Shown here piece after piece: positions 16,977-25,457 of a stretch of DNA of 64,000 bases. The stretch is from UMGS1491 sp944380925 (GTDB lineage: Bacteria > Bacillota > Clostridia > Oscillospirales > Acutalibacteraceae). Under the pieces are notes generated by a model. The model searched no databases and was not told where the DNA came from. It saw only the letters and a list, made by a program, of their open reading frames with translations. Position numbers and translations under genes: made by a program. The stretch covers positions 62,001 to 126,000 of the forward strand of contig CALWJD010000002.1 in assembly GCA_944380925.1 (NCBI GenBank). Reading direction: 5' to 3'. Each line of letters begins with the position of its first letter. The first letter of the stretch is position 1.

Positions 16977-18101
16977 ATGAAAATTATTTTAGTCGGCGGA
17001 GGAACCGCAGGGCATATAAATCCTGCTCTTGCGCTTGCCGAGTATATAAAAGAAATCAATCCGACTTCAAAAATACTATATGTCGGCGCAAAAGGCGGCA
17101 TGGGAGAAAATATGGCAAAAGAAGCCGGGTTAGAATTCCGCGGTATAACCGTTTCGGGATTTTCAAGAAAGCTAAACTTGGAAGGAATTAAGAAAAACCT
17201 TATAACTTTTAAAAATATAATAATTTCAACCTTTGAATCAAAAAAAATTCTAAAAGAATGGAAACCCGATATTTGCGTTGGAACAGGCGGCTATGTATGC
17301 GGAACATTTTTAAGAGAATCCGCAAAAATGAAAATACCGTTTTTAATCCACGATTCAAATTCATATCCCGGTATAACAACCAAATTACTCGCAAAGAAAG
17401 CAACCAAAGTACTTTTGATAAACCAAGAAGCGGTAAAACATCTGCCTAAGAATATATCCTATGAAATCACGGGAACGCCTGTAAGAAAGGCAATAAAAGC
17501 ATTACCCAAAGCTGTTGCCCGAGAAAAATTGGGATTAGAAAAAGAAAGCAAAGTTATACTGTCTTTTGGGGGAAGTCTTGGCGCAAAAGCTATAAATGAT
17601 GTTATGGCAAAGGTTATCATAGACCACAAAGATGACTCTGACTTTACATATATTCATGGATTTGGCAAAAAAGGCCATGACTTTGAAGAAAAATTGAAAA
17701 ACGCAGGAATAGACATCAAAAACAATAGAAAATATATCATAAACGAATATATAAACAATATGCCCGAATGCATGTCTGCCGCAGATTTAGTCATTTGCCG
17801 CTCCGGAGCCACAACCCTTAGCGAGCTGCAAGCTTCTGCCAAACCCGCAATACTCATTCCCTCACCAAACGTTGCCGAAAATCATCAATTTCATAACGCT
17901 ATGGCATTAGTAAGCGCAAACGCTGCAGCAATTATTGAGGAAAAAGATTTAACCGCCGAAAAACTTTGGCAAGAAATTAATCACATTTTGGAAGAAAAAG
18001 TTTCTAAAGAGTACTCGCAAAATCTTAAAAAAATTGCTATCACCGATGCAAACGAAAAAATATATAAAATCATAGAAAATATAACATCAAAAAAGCAATA
18101 A
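16977..18101 (+). CDS. murG: UDP-GlcNAc transferase MurG
   Basis: This 374-residue peripheral membrane glycosyltransferase adds GlcNAc to lipid I to form lipid II. Seen: N-terminal GGGTAGHINPALALAEYI, HDSN motif near residue 122, GGSLGAKAIND at the start of the UDP-GlcNAc domain, and CRSGATTLSELQ with the following NVAENHQFHNA loop. The start is ATG 16977 behind GGAGG. It ends the spoVD-mraY-ftsW/spoVE-murG block; murB, divIB and the fts genes are not next to it. Confidence 0.97.
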   Translation: MKIILVGGGTAGHINPALALAEYIKEINPTSKILYVGAKGGMGENMAKEAGLEFRGITVSGFSRKLNLEGIKKNLITFKNIIISTFESKKILKEWKPDICVGTGGYVCGTFLRESAKMKIPFLIHDSNSYPGITTKLLAKKATKVLLINQEAVKHLPKNISYEITGTPVRKAIKALPKAVAREKLGLEKESKVILSFGGSLGAKAINDVMAKVIIDHKDDSDFTYIHGFGKKGHDFEEKLKNAGIDIKNNRKYIINEYINNMPECMSAADLVICRSGATTLSELQASAKPAILIPSPNVAENHQFHNAMALVSANAAAIIEEKDLTAEKLWQEINHILEEKVSKEYSQNLKKIAITDANEKIYKIIENITSKKQ

Positions 18102-18114
18102 GGAGCGCATAGGT

Positions 18115-18807
18115 ATGGAATGTTCATCAGAAATTAAAAACATGTGTAAAGTTGGTCATTGCCCACACCACGGACCCTCCCCAATACCGGAAGAAGGCTG
18201 CTGGATAAAATCGCTTGAAATAAAAGATATTTGCGGACTTTCTCACGGAGTGGGAACATGTGCACCTCAGCAGGGCGCTTGCAAGCTCACATTAAACGTA
18301 AAAAACGGTAAGGTAGAAGAAGCTCTGGTTGAAACAATGGGCTGCTCCGGCATGACCCATTCCGCCGCAATGGCAGGAGAAATTTTACCCGGAAAAACTT
18401 TGCTTGAATGCCTTAATACAGATTTGGTTTGCGACGCCATAAATGATGCCATGAAGCAGATATTCTTGCAGCTTGTTTACGGAAGAAGCCAAACCGCATT
18501 TTCCAAAAACGGGCTCCCAATCGGCGCAAGTCTTGAAGATTTAGGTAAAGGAAAATATTCACAAATCGGAACCATTTTTTCAAGCAAGGAAAAGGGAGTA
18601 AGATATCTTCAAACTGTTGAAGGGTATATTTTAAAATTGGCGCTTGATAAAAATAGCGAAATCATAGGTTACCGGTTTATAAACCCGGGCGTTATGCTGG
18701 AAAAAATAAAAAACGGCATGAGTACGCAGGAAGCATTTGAATCGAGCATCGGAACATATGGTAGATTCGAAGAAGCAGAAAAATACATAGACCCCCGCCA
18801 AGAATAA
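18115..18807 (+). CDS. NifU-like iron-sulfur cluster assembly scaffold protein
   Basis: This 230-residue protein has the NifU-N fold, seen in the central region GACKLTLNVKNGKVEEALVE followed by the TMGCSGMTHSAA cysteine loop and the ALVxTxGC pattern of scaffold proteins. The N-terminus is Cys-rich (CSSEIKNMC, GHCPHHG) and a C-terminal extension of about 90 residues is not in classic NifU. Family knowledge: this longer type is encoded beside GGGtGRT proteins in anaerobes, as here. Spacing to murG is 13 bases, so it may be transcribed with the cell-wall genes. The precise client is unknown. Confidence 0.8.
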   Translation: MECSSEIKNMCKVGHCPHHGPSPIPEEGCWIKSLEIKDICGLSHGVGTCAPQQGACKLTLNVKNGKVEEALVETMGCSGMTHSAAMAGEILPGKTLLECLNTDLVCDAINDAMKQIFLQLVYGRSQTAFSKNGLPIGASLEDLGKGKYSQIGTIFSSKEKGVRYLQTVEGYILKLALDKNSEIIGYRFINPGVMLEKIKNGMSTQEAFESSIGTYGRFEEAEKYIDPRQE

Positions 18808-18854
18808 AATCATCATGACTTTGCTACAAAATACGGGAAAGGAAATTTTATAAA

Positions 18855-19865
18855 ATGAATAACGATTTTAATTTCGAAGGTCTTGAGCAAAGAAAAGAAC
18901 CTATACGAGCTTGCTTAAAAAAATATAATATATCGGATCTTCAAGAAGCCAAAAAAATATGCGCAAGCAAAAATGTTTTCCCCGAAAAAACAATAAAATC
19001 AATACAGCCAATTGCATTTGAAAATGCAGTTTGGGCGTATACGCTCGGCTCTGCTATAGCAATTAAAGCAAATATAAAATCCGCCTCAGAAGCGGCAAAA
19101 TTTATAGGAGAAGGGCTGCAAGCGTTTTGTATTCCGGGCTCTGTTGCAGATACAAGAAAAGTTGGAATCGGGCACGGAAATTTAGCAGCTAAACTATTAA
19201 AAGAGGAAACAAAATGCTTTGCCTTTATAGCAGGACATGAATCATTTGCCGCAGCTGAGGGCGCAATCGGAATCGTAAAATCCGCAAACAAAGCAAGAAA
19301 AACGCCACTGCGTGTTATACTAAACGGGCTTGGCAAGGATGCTGCTTATATAATATCGCGAATTAACGGCTTTACATACGTTAAAACCGATTTTGATTTT
19401 TCTACCCACACGTTAAACATTATATCGGAAACGGCATTTTCAAAAGGTGAGCGTTCTTTAATAAAGTGCTATGGAGCAAACGAGGCTTTGGAGGGGTTAG
19501 AGATATTAAAACACGAACAAGTGGATATCTCAATAACCGGAAACTCAACAAACCCTACAAGATTTCAGCACATTGTTGCAGGCACGTACAAAAAGTGGGC
19601 ACATGAAAATAACAAAGAGTATTTTTCGGTTGCCTCCGGCGGCGGTACCGGCAGGACACTTCACCCTGATAATATGGCAGCGGGACCTGCTTCTTACGGC
19701 CTTACGGATTCTATGGGCAGAATGCATAGCGATGCGCAATTTGCGGGCTCATCTTCCGTACCGGCTCACGTTAACATGATGGGCTTTATCGGTATGGGTA
19801 ATAATCCAATGGTTGGTGCAACAACTACCTGCGCAGTAGAAATTTATTGTTCTCTTAATAAATAA
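18855..19865 (+). CDS. GGGtGRT protein
   Basis: This 336-residue protein carries the eponymous glycine motif SGGGTGRTLHPDNMAAGP near residue 262, followed by conserved SYGLTDSMGRMHSDAQFAGS and a C-terminal GNNPMVGATTTCAVE segment. Proteins of this name occur next to NifU-like scaffolds in Clostridia and other anaerobes; their biochemical role is not established. ATG 18855 has GGGAAAGGAAA upstream. Position and pairing suggest a role tied to iron-sulfur or a related metabolite, which is inference. Confidence 0.88.
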   Translation: MNNDFNFEGLEQRKEPIRACLKKYNISDLQEAKKICASKNVFPEKTIKSIQPIAFENAVWAYTLGSAIAIKANIKSASEAAKFIGEGLQAFCIPGSVADTRKVGIGHGNLAAKLLKEETKCFAFIAGHESFAAAEGAIGIVKSANKARKTPLRVILNGLGKDAAYIISRINGFTYVKTDFDFSTHTLNIISETAFSKGERSLIKCYGANEALEGLEILKHEQVDISITGNSTNPTRFQHIVAGTYKKWAHENNKEYFSVASGGGTGRTLHPDNMAAGPASYGLTDSMGRMHSDAQFAGSSSVPAHVNMMGFIGMGNNPMVGATTTCAVEIYCSLNK

Positions 19866-19982
19866 TGGCATATGTTAAATTTTACTAAAATTATTAATAT
19901 AAAATTATCAATTCATAAATCTAATGGCTTTTTTAGTATCATTTTGCTAAAACTCTGCGTGTTTTCCTGCGTATAATTTGAA

Positions 19983-20011
19983 TTGTAACCCCCTTATTTA
20001 TATGTTAGAAT
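19983..20011 (+). promoter_or_regulatory. Putative promoter of the small ORF upstream of spoVAD
   Basis: TTGTAA, 17 bases, TAGAAT, about 50 bases above the TTG start at 20061. The boxes are acceptable for sigma-A. Confidence 0.45.
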
Positions 20012-20060
20012 TTATCATGGGGTTAGTTTAAGTTATTTCATTAGATAGCGGGTGATCTTT

Positions 20061-20216
20061 TTGGATTCGGAAAAAACAAACAAGGAAAATCGCAATTTTA
20101 TTTTAAGCAATATCGTAAAAAGAAAAATTCTGGATATGTATAATATATCCAAGGAAAATTTGCCCCAACAAACTGAATCGGAAGATCAAAAAGCCGATAT
20201 AAACAAAGAACAATAA
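20061..20216 (+). CDS. Small hypothetical protein, 51 residues
   Basis: A TTG start at 20061 is preceded by GGGTGATCT, which complements the 16S 3' end, and opens a 51-codon frame to TAA at 20216. The product is charged: MDSEKTNKENRNFILSNIVK, a short amphipathic helix (RKILDMYNISKEN), then an acidic Gln/Glu tail. It is bracketed by a promoter and by a perfect hairpin terminator, which supports a real transcript. No family is recognised. Confidence 0.5.
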   Translation: MDSEKTNKENRNFILSNIVKRKILDMYNISKENLPQQTESEDQKADINKEQ

Positions 20217-20278
20217 TATTTTTCTTCAAAGATAAAAAATAATTTTTAAAATTAATAATAAAAAACTCAATAATTCAA

Positions 20279-20317
20279 ATACTAAAGTAAAAATGACTTT
20301 GCTTTAGTATTTTTTTA
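20279..20317 (+). terminator. Intrinsic terminator between the small ORF and spoVAD
   Basis: A nine-base perfect stem (ATACTAAAG and CTTTAGTAT) is followed by a run of seven T. It ends just before the spoVAD ribosome binding site, so spoVAD either needs its own promoter or read-through. Confidence 0.75.
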
Positions 20318-20336
20318 TTTTTAAAGGAGAAATATT

Positions 20337-21344
20337 ATGGGAAAAAGAATAGGAAAAAACACGGTCGAAATGGAAAACAACCCAACCATTTACAGCTTTG
20401 CTTCCATTTGCGGAAAAAAAGAAGCCCAAGGGCCTCTTGGAAATCAATTTGATAAAACTTTTGAAGATACCACACTCGGCGAAGATACATGGGAAAAATC
20501 AGAAAGCAGATTACAAACTGAGGCAGTAAACTTGGCACTTGAAAAGGCCAATTTAAAATCACAAGAAATAAACTATATATTTGCAGGCGACCTTTTAAAT
20601 CAATGTATGTCTTCAGCTTTTGGTCTGCGCTCTCTTGGAATGCCGTTTTTAGGTCAGTTCGGAGCATGTTCGACTATGGCGCAAACTTTGTTTTTGGCAG
20701 CCACCACAATCGAAGCCGGATTTACAAAATATTCGGTTGCTGTAACTTCTTCTCACTTTTGCTCTTCCGAACGGCAATTTAGATTCCCACTAAACTACGG
20801 CGGGCAAAGAACTCCAACCGCACAATGGACGGTTACCGGTGCCGGAGCCGTTATCGTGGGTGAAAACACAAAAGGGCCACATATCAAGCACGCTACAATT
20901 GGGAAAATCGTGGATCTTGGAATAAAAGATGCCAACAACATGGGCGCCGCCATGGCTCCCGCCGCAGCAAAAACAATGCTTTCATACTTTAGAGATACAA
21001 AAACATATCCGAGTGACTACGACATGATTTTCACAGGTGATTTAGGCGAGGTCGGATCTGATCTTTTAAAACAAATATTACTTAAAGAAAACTACCGCCT
21101 TTCCGAAAATTACAACGATTGCGGACTGATGATATATCATAAAGAAGCTCAAGACGTACACGCAGGCGGCTCCGGGTGCGGTTGTTCAGCATCGGTACTT
21201 TGTTCTTTGATACTCAAAAATATGGAAGCTAAAAAATGGAACAATATACTCTTTATGGCAACGGGAGCGCTTATGTCCCCCACTTCCTCACAACAAGGCG
21301 AAACAATACCCGGCGTTGCGCACTTGATACACATAACCAACTAA
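20337..21344 (+). CDS. spoVAD: Stage V sporulation protein AD
   Basis: This 335-residue protein has the SpoVAD thiolase-like fold: FGACSTMAQTLFLAATTIEA carries the cysteine at the thiolase active-site position, followed by TSSHFCSSERQFRFP and a C-terminal GSGCGCSAS glycine loop. SpoVAD binds dipicolinic acid and helps the SpoVA channel load it into the forespore and release it at germination. The start is ATG 20337 behind AAAGGAG. The usual neighbours spoVAC and spoVAE are not here, so it stands alone in this window. Confidence 0.93.
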   Translation: MGKRIGKNTVEMENNPTIYSFASICGKKEAQGPLGNQFDKTFEDTTLGEDTWEKSESRLQTEAVNLALEKANLKSQEINYIFAGDLLNQCMSSAFGLRSLGMPFLGQFGACSTMAQTLFLAATTIEAGFTKYSVAVTSSHFCSSERQFRFPLNYGGQRTPTAQWTVTGAGAVIVGENTKGPHIKHATIGKIVDLGIKDANNMGAAMAPAAAKTMLSYFRDTKTYPSDYDMIFTGDLGEVGSDLLKQILLKENYRLSENYNDCGLMIYHKEAQDVHAGGSGCGCSASVLCSLILKNMEAKKWNNILFMATGALMSPTSSQQGETIPGVAHLIHITN

Positions 21345-22030
21345 AACAAATCAAAAATCTTTAAACCAATTTCATATTTTGCATTTTTGGAGGATAACCA
21401 CTCATTCACGGGATTTTCGATATTATTTTTAAAAAATTCTTTAGCTTCAAAAAGAAGTTCCACCGATTTAAATCCTAAAATATATTCATCATGACCTAAA
21501 ACAACTTTGCATTCCTCTTTATTTAAAACATCGCTAATGGGGACTTCACTCTGCGCTGCCGGTAAACACATAGGTGGAAACATCACGCACCACCAATTTT
21601 TGCCTTCCCCTTCGCCTATGGTAATTCTCAGAGCATCATAATATCCGGCCGGAAGTGTTATATTTTCATATAAGCGAGTATCAAATTTCATTCTAACCAA
21701 ACCGGCATCCACATGATAATCATATCCGTTTTTTAAAACTTCATCTTGCACTAAACTTTTAACCGAATCAAGATTTTCTTTTGTAATTTTCTCAGCACTT
21801 ACTAAATCTTCGGTTTCGGAAAATTCTTCCCCAAAATCTTTAAGTATCCTATCCCTTACTTTTAATTTTAAATCCTGGTCTTTGCAAGAGTTTGAATTTG
21901 CCATTATATGTAATCTTAAAACCTTATCACTAATGCTTTCACATCTACAGGCAAAATTTAAAAACGAAAACAAAACAGAAAGTATAAATCCGGAAATCAA
22001 CGCTTTTGATTTAAATTTCAACTTCAACAT
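21341..22030 (-). CDS. spoIIR: Stage II sporulation protein R
   Basis: This 229-residue protein is SpoIIR, the forespore-made secreted signal that triggers SpoIIGA cleavage of pro-sigma-E in the mother cell. Seen: an N-terminal signal/anchor segment (about 8-28), the family segment LRLHIMANSNSCKDQDLKLK VRD split near residue 40-63, and the NWWCVMFPPMCLP motif near residue 145. The start is ATG 22030 behind AGGGG. Its last four bases overlap the end of spoVAD, so the two genes converge without a terminator between them. Confidence 0.93.
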   Translation of the reverse strand: MLKLKFKSKALISGFILSVLFSFLNFACRCESISDKVLRLHIMANSNSCKDQDLKLKVRDRILKDFGEEFSETEDLVSAEKITKENLDSVKSLVQDEVLKNGYDYHVDAGLVRMKFDTRLYENITLPAGYYDALRITIGEGEGKNWWCVMFPPMCLPAAQSEVPISDVLNKEECKVVLGHDEYILGFKSVELLFEAKEFFKNNIENPVNEWLSSKNAKYEIGLKIFDLF

Positions 22031-22128
22031 AAAAAACAGCCCCTAATTTTTTAATCAAGAATTTCTTAACGTAAAAAATTATGGGACTATTTTTTTATTT
22101 TTATACACGTAAATTTAATATCATATTT

Positions 22129-22947
22129 TTAAAAATTCGACGAAGCTCCGCCGCCGCTACTGCTTCCGCCACCGCCGCTAAAGCCACCGAATCCACCGAA
22201 GCCATCACTGCCGCCGCCATAATATCCGCCAAAACCGCTATTAAAATCATCATCATTACCATGCCAATGTCTATGACGGCGCCACCTTGGATTTCTTCTT
22301 ACAAAAATCGAAAGCACAACGGAAATAATAATAACAACAATCGAAATAAATATTGTAACCATATCGTCCAATGTGTTATGGTCATAATCCTTAATTTTTC
22401 CGGCAACTTCCTTAACATCTTCCGGAGCTTCTGCGCCGTATTCACTATATACTTCGGATAATATAACGCTGTAAAGATCGTGAACTCCATTATCCCAATC
22501 GTTATTCTTAAGGTGCGGGACGGCATATTTTTTTATAAATTCGCCTGCTTTGGCATCATTTATCTTTCCTTCAAGGCCATCGCCGACTTCAACACGAATT
22601 TGGCGCTCGTTGGGAGCAAGAAGTATAAGCAAACCATTATTCTTTTCTTTGCTTCCTACGCCCCATTTTCTGAGCAGTTCCACCGAGTATTCCTCAATAG
22701 ACGTATTTTCCAAAGAATTAACCGTTGCAACAACTATTTGAGCAGTGGTTTTTTCATTTAGTGCAGCGCTTTGGTTCAGCACATACCCCTTTGTTTCTTC
22801 GCTTAAAACATTTGCAAAGTCGCTTACGTAAAACGCTCTTGTGGGATCCGGCAAATTAAGAGATTTAGAATGATAAAAGAGCGCACCAAGCAAAACTAAA
22901 ATCATACTAAGTATACTGATTTTTATAAAATTCTTTTTAAAATTCAT
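22129..22947 (-). CDS. TPM-domain membrane protein (YgcG family)
   Basis: This 272-residue protein has an N-terminal membrane segment (about 9-26) and a TPM domain at about 35-170, with the ERQIRVEVGDGLEGKINDAK motif typical of the family. A second transmembrane helix lies at about 195-215, and a Gly/Ser-rich tail ends GGGASSNF. TPM proteins are found in membrane-associated roles and often pair with LemA, as here. The exact activity is uncertain. It lies 50 bases downstream of lemA, which itself follows the injection-system operon without a visible terminator. Confidence 0.88.
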   Translation of the reverse strand: MNFKKNFIKISILSMILVLLGALFYHSKSLNLPDPTRAFYVSDFANVLSEETKGYVLNQSAALNEKTTAQIVVATVNSLENTSIEEYSVELLRKWGVGSKEKNNGLLILLAPNERQIRVEVGDGLEGKINDAKAGEFIKKYAVPHLKNNDWDNGVHDLYSVILSEVYSEYGAEAPEDVKEVAGKIKDYDHNTLDDMVTIFISIVVIIISVVLSIFVRRNPRWRRHRHWHGNDDDFNSGFGGYYGGGSDGFGGFGGFSGGGGSSSGGGASSNF

Positions 22948-22997
22948 AACGACACGCTCTTTTCAAACATATTATCTTATCCTAAATTATTACTAAA

Positions 22998-23585
22998 TTA
23001 TCCAAAATTTACAACGGGTGCTTCTTTGCTGCTTTCGCTCGCTTCAAAATAATCGGCTGAAGCAAACCCGAACATGCCGGCAATTATACTGCCTGGGAAC
23101 ATTTTAATTTTTTGGTTATATTCTTTGACCGAAGCATTATAATCTTTTCTTGCAACGGTAATTCTGTTTTCGGTTCCCGCTAATTCATTCGTAAGTGCCG
23201 AAAACTGGGTATCTGCTTTCAAATTCGGATAATTTTCAACAACTACCAAAAGTCTGCTTACCGCATTTGAAAGTTCTGAATCCGCCGCCGCTTTTTCAGA
23301 CATGGAGCCTGCGCCCGAAAGCTTTGCTCTGGCATCGGAAATTGCTCCCAACACTTCACTTTCATGGCTTGTATATCCTTTTACGGTATTTACCAAATTG
23401 GGAATTAAATCTGCTCTGCGCTGGAGCTGAGTTTCAATATTTGAAGATTGATTATCAATGGTTTCTTTAAGACCTACCAATCCATTATAACTTCCTATTC
23501 CCCATGCACCCAGAATAACCAATAGCGCAATAACAATAATTTCAAAAATGGCTCCACCGGATAATTTTTTGCTTTTTTCTTCCAT
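22998..23585 (-). CDS. lemA: LemA family membrane protein
   Basis: This 195-residue protein has one N-terminal transmembrane helix (about 10-28) and the LemA helical domain with the hallmark segment QLQRRADLIPNLVNTVKGY near residue 50 and the conserved RKDYNASVKEYN near 140. LemA proteins are membrane-anchored helical bundles of unsettled function. It starts at ATG 23585 behind AAGGAG, only 39 bases after the last injection-system gene on the same strand, so it could be its distal cistron. Confidence 0.93.
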   Translation of the reverse strand: MEEKSKKLSGGAIFEIIVIALLVILGAWGIGSYNGLVGLKETIDNQSSNIETQLQRRADLIPNLVNTVKGYTSHESEVLGAISDARAKLSGAGSMSEKAAADSELSNAVSRLLVVVENYPNLKADTQFSALTNELAGTENRITVARKDYNASVKEYNQKIKMFPGSIIAGMFGFASADYFEASESSKEAPVVNFG

Positions 23586-23624
23586 TTTTAATTTCTCCTT
23601 TTAAACATACACAATTTAAAAATA

Positions 23625-25415
23625 CTAATCCGTAGAACTTACAACAACGTATGCCGAATCCGATTTATTTTCGAATTTTACGCTATATGCTTTAACTTCA
23701 TAAACTCCCTCTTTGGAAGGCGCCGTATAAAGACCGTTGTTATCAATTGTACCTGTGTTCTTTTCGGCCATCGCCCAGCGAACTTCCTGACTTATGGCGC
23801 CATCAATATGAGCTTCAAACCTTACTTGTTCAAGAGGTTTAATTCTTGTGGTATTTGGCGTTATGACCACTCTTACATTTTCGTCTATTACCAAATCTTC
23901 CTCTTCTTCTTTGATTTCAACCGGCTTAAATGCCCACCATCTGACGTCAACCGCCTGAGCGTTGGTTCTTTCTTTAAGTTTTACGCCGAGTCTTACGGTT
24001 CCTTTTTCGGAATTTACCACCGCTCCTATTGTAACGTTTGGAGCAGAAATAGAAATTTCTTCCTTCGTAAATATATCTTTATCACCAAAAACCAAAAGGC
24101 CTCTTTCATCGGTTAAATAATTGGCTTTGTTATCTATAGCCGTAACAACAGCCACGTTACCTTCACCGAGTCCGTGAACAAATTCATATGAATAATAAGA
24201 CTTTCCGACCTTTGGATTAAATCCTAAGTTTATACGCTCCACACCGGTTACTATGTTATCCGCTTTGGGCTCAGGCAAATCCATAACTTGGGGCACGGTT
24301 TCGTTTTTCTTAATAGTCTCTTTATTAACCGTTGGAGAATCCTTTGAATCGCCTCCGATTTCTTGCAGTAAGCTTATAAGTTCATTGCTAAAGAGATACT
24401 GATTAAAGGGGTGCTTCTCAAAACTTTCGATAAAATAAGTAAGTTGATTGGAAACAATATGAAACTTAGCAAGATATATATACTTGTTTTCTACGTTTTC
24501 TATAATTTCCGTAAAGTTCTTTGAATAGTATTCTTCAATTACAATATCTCTTATGGGAATAGTCCTTATGGAAACAGGTATTTCGATATCATTATCAATC
24601 TTGATTTCTTCTTTTCCGACGTTTAGCTTAAATGACGATTTTTCTAAAATTATTTTCGTCATGGCGTCGGTCGAAGCATCGCAATAGAGGTAAATATCTT
24701 TTTTAACCGTTTTATAGGTTGAAAGCTCTGTTTCTTGATAATTCACCTTTATATCTTTTTCACCATTTGAATCCTTAAAAAACTCGCCTTTCAAATCAAA
24801 GGAATAATTAACGGAAGATTCCACATTTTCTTTTTCGAATATCACCGTTGCTTTTAAACATTTTTCAGGATTTACATATTTACCGATTTCAATACTTATC
24901 TTAATTCCGCCGGCATTATAAACCTCTATCCTTTGATTTACCAAGTGCTCAAGCTTAAGTTCAGATTCATCCGGCTTTTCTGCGGTTAAGAAAAGCTCGT
25001 ATCCCTCATCTACTCTGTTATATTCTTCACTTACACCACCGGATTTACCTGAATTTGCAACGGAAAAAGTAGTTTCTTTTAGATCTTCTTTGTACTTTAA
25101 GCAAAGGTATAAAACACCCTTATCTTTATTTTCTTCAAAACCTTTTATAACATTAAGGCGTCTAACATATGGCTCGGGAACCACTATTTCCCTTCCCATA
25201 TAATCAAGAGCTAAACCGGGCTCTAAAGAAAATGTTTTGTTATCTACCAAAATAACATCAAGGCCTGATACAATTCCCACACCACCCATCATTCTGTTGC
25301 CCAAACGGCGTTTGGAATTCATATAGATTTGCTCGCTTTCAAAATCTCTGACCGTCATCAGCTTTCCGAAAAAGTAATTGTTTCTTTCACAAGAATAATA
25401 TTGTTTGTTATTCAC
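23625..25415 (-). CDS. CIS tail-associated protein with C-terminal Ig-like domain
   Basis: This 596-residue protein opens with YFFGKLMTVRDFESEQIYMN and GGVGIVSGLDV, a start shared with uncharacterised proteins coded at the end of phage-tail-like injection clusters. The middle is beta-rich. The last 90 residues form a bacterial Ig-like (BIG2-type) domain, with VRVVITPNTTRIKPLEQVRF, then WAMAEKNTGTIDNNGLYTAP and a final VKAYS strand. Ig-like ends are common on surface-exposed tail and baseplate parts, so a role in baseplate periphery or target recognition is likely but inferred. It is the last structural gene of the operon. Confidence 0.75.
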   Translation of the reverse strand: MNNKQYYSCERNNYFFGKLMTVRDFESEQIYMNSKRRLGNRMMGGVGIVSGLDVILVDNKTFSLEPGLALDYMGREIVVPEPYVRRLNVIKGFEENKDKGVLYLCLKYKEDLKETTFSVANSGKSGGVSEEYNRVDEGYELFLTAEKPDESELKLEHLVNQRIEVYNAGGIKISIEIGKYVNPEKCLKATVIFEKENVESSVNYSFDLKGEFFKDSNGEKDIKVNYQETELSTYKTVKKDIYLYCDASTDAMTKIILEKSSFKLNVGKEEIKIDNDIEIPVSIRTIPIRDIVIEEYYSKNFTEIIENVENKYIYLAKFHIVSNQLTYFIESFEKHPFNQYLFSNELISLLQEIGGDSKDSPTVNKETIKKNETVPQVMDLPEPKADNIVTGVERINLGFNPKVGKSYYSYEFVHGLGEGNVAVVTAIDNKANYLTDERGLLVFGDKDIFTKEEISISAPNVTIGAVVNSEKGTVRLGVKLKERTNAQAVDVRWWAFKPVEIKEEEEDLVIDENVRVVITPNTTRIKPLEQVRFEAHIDGAISQEVRWAMAEKNTGTIDNNGLYTAPSKEGVYEVKAYSVKFENKSDSAYVVVSSTD

Positions 25416-25457
25416 ATTAGCCCCTCTTTTCTAAAAATTTATATATATTTAAAAATG

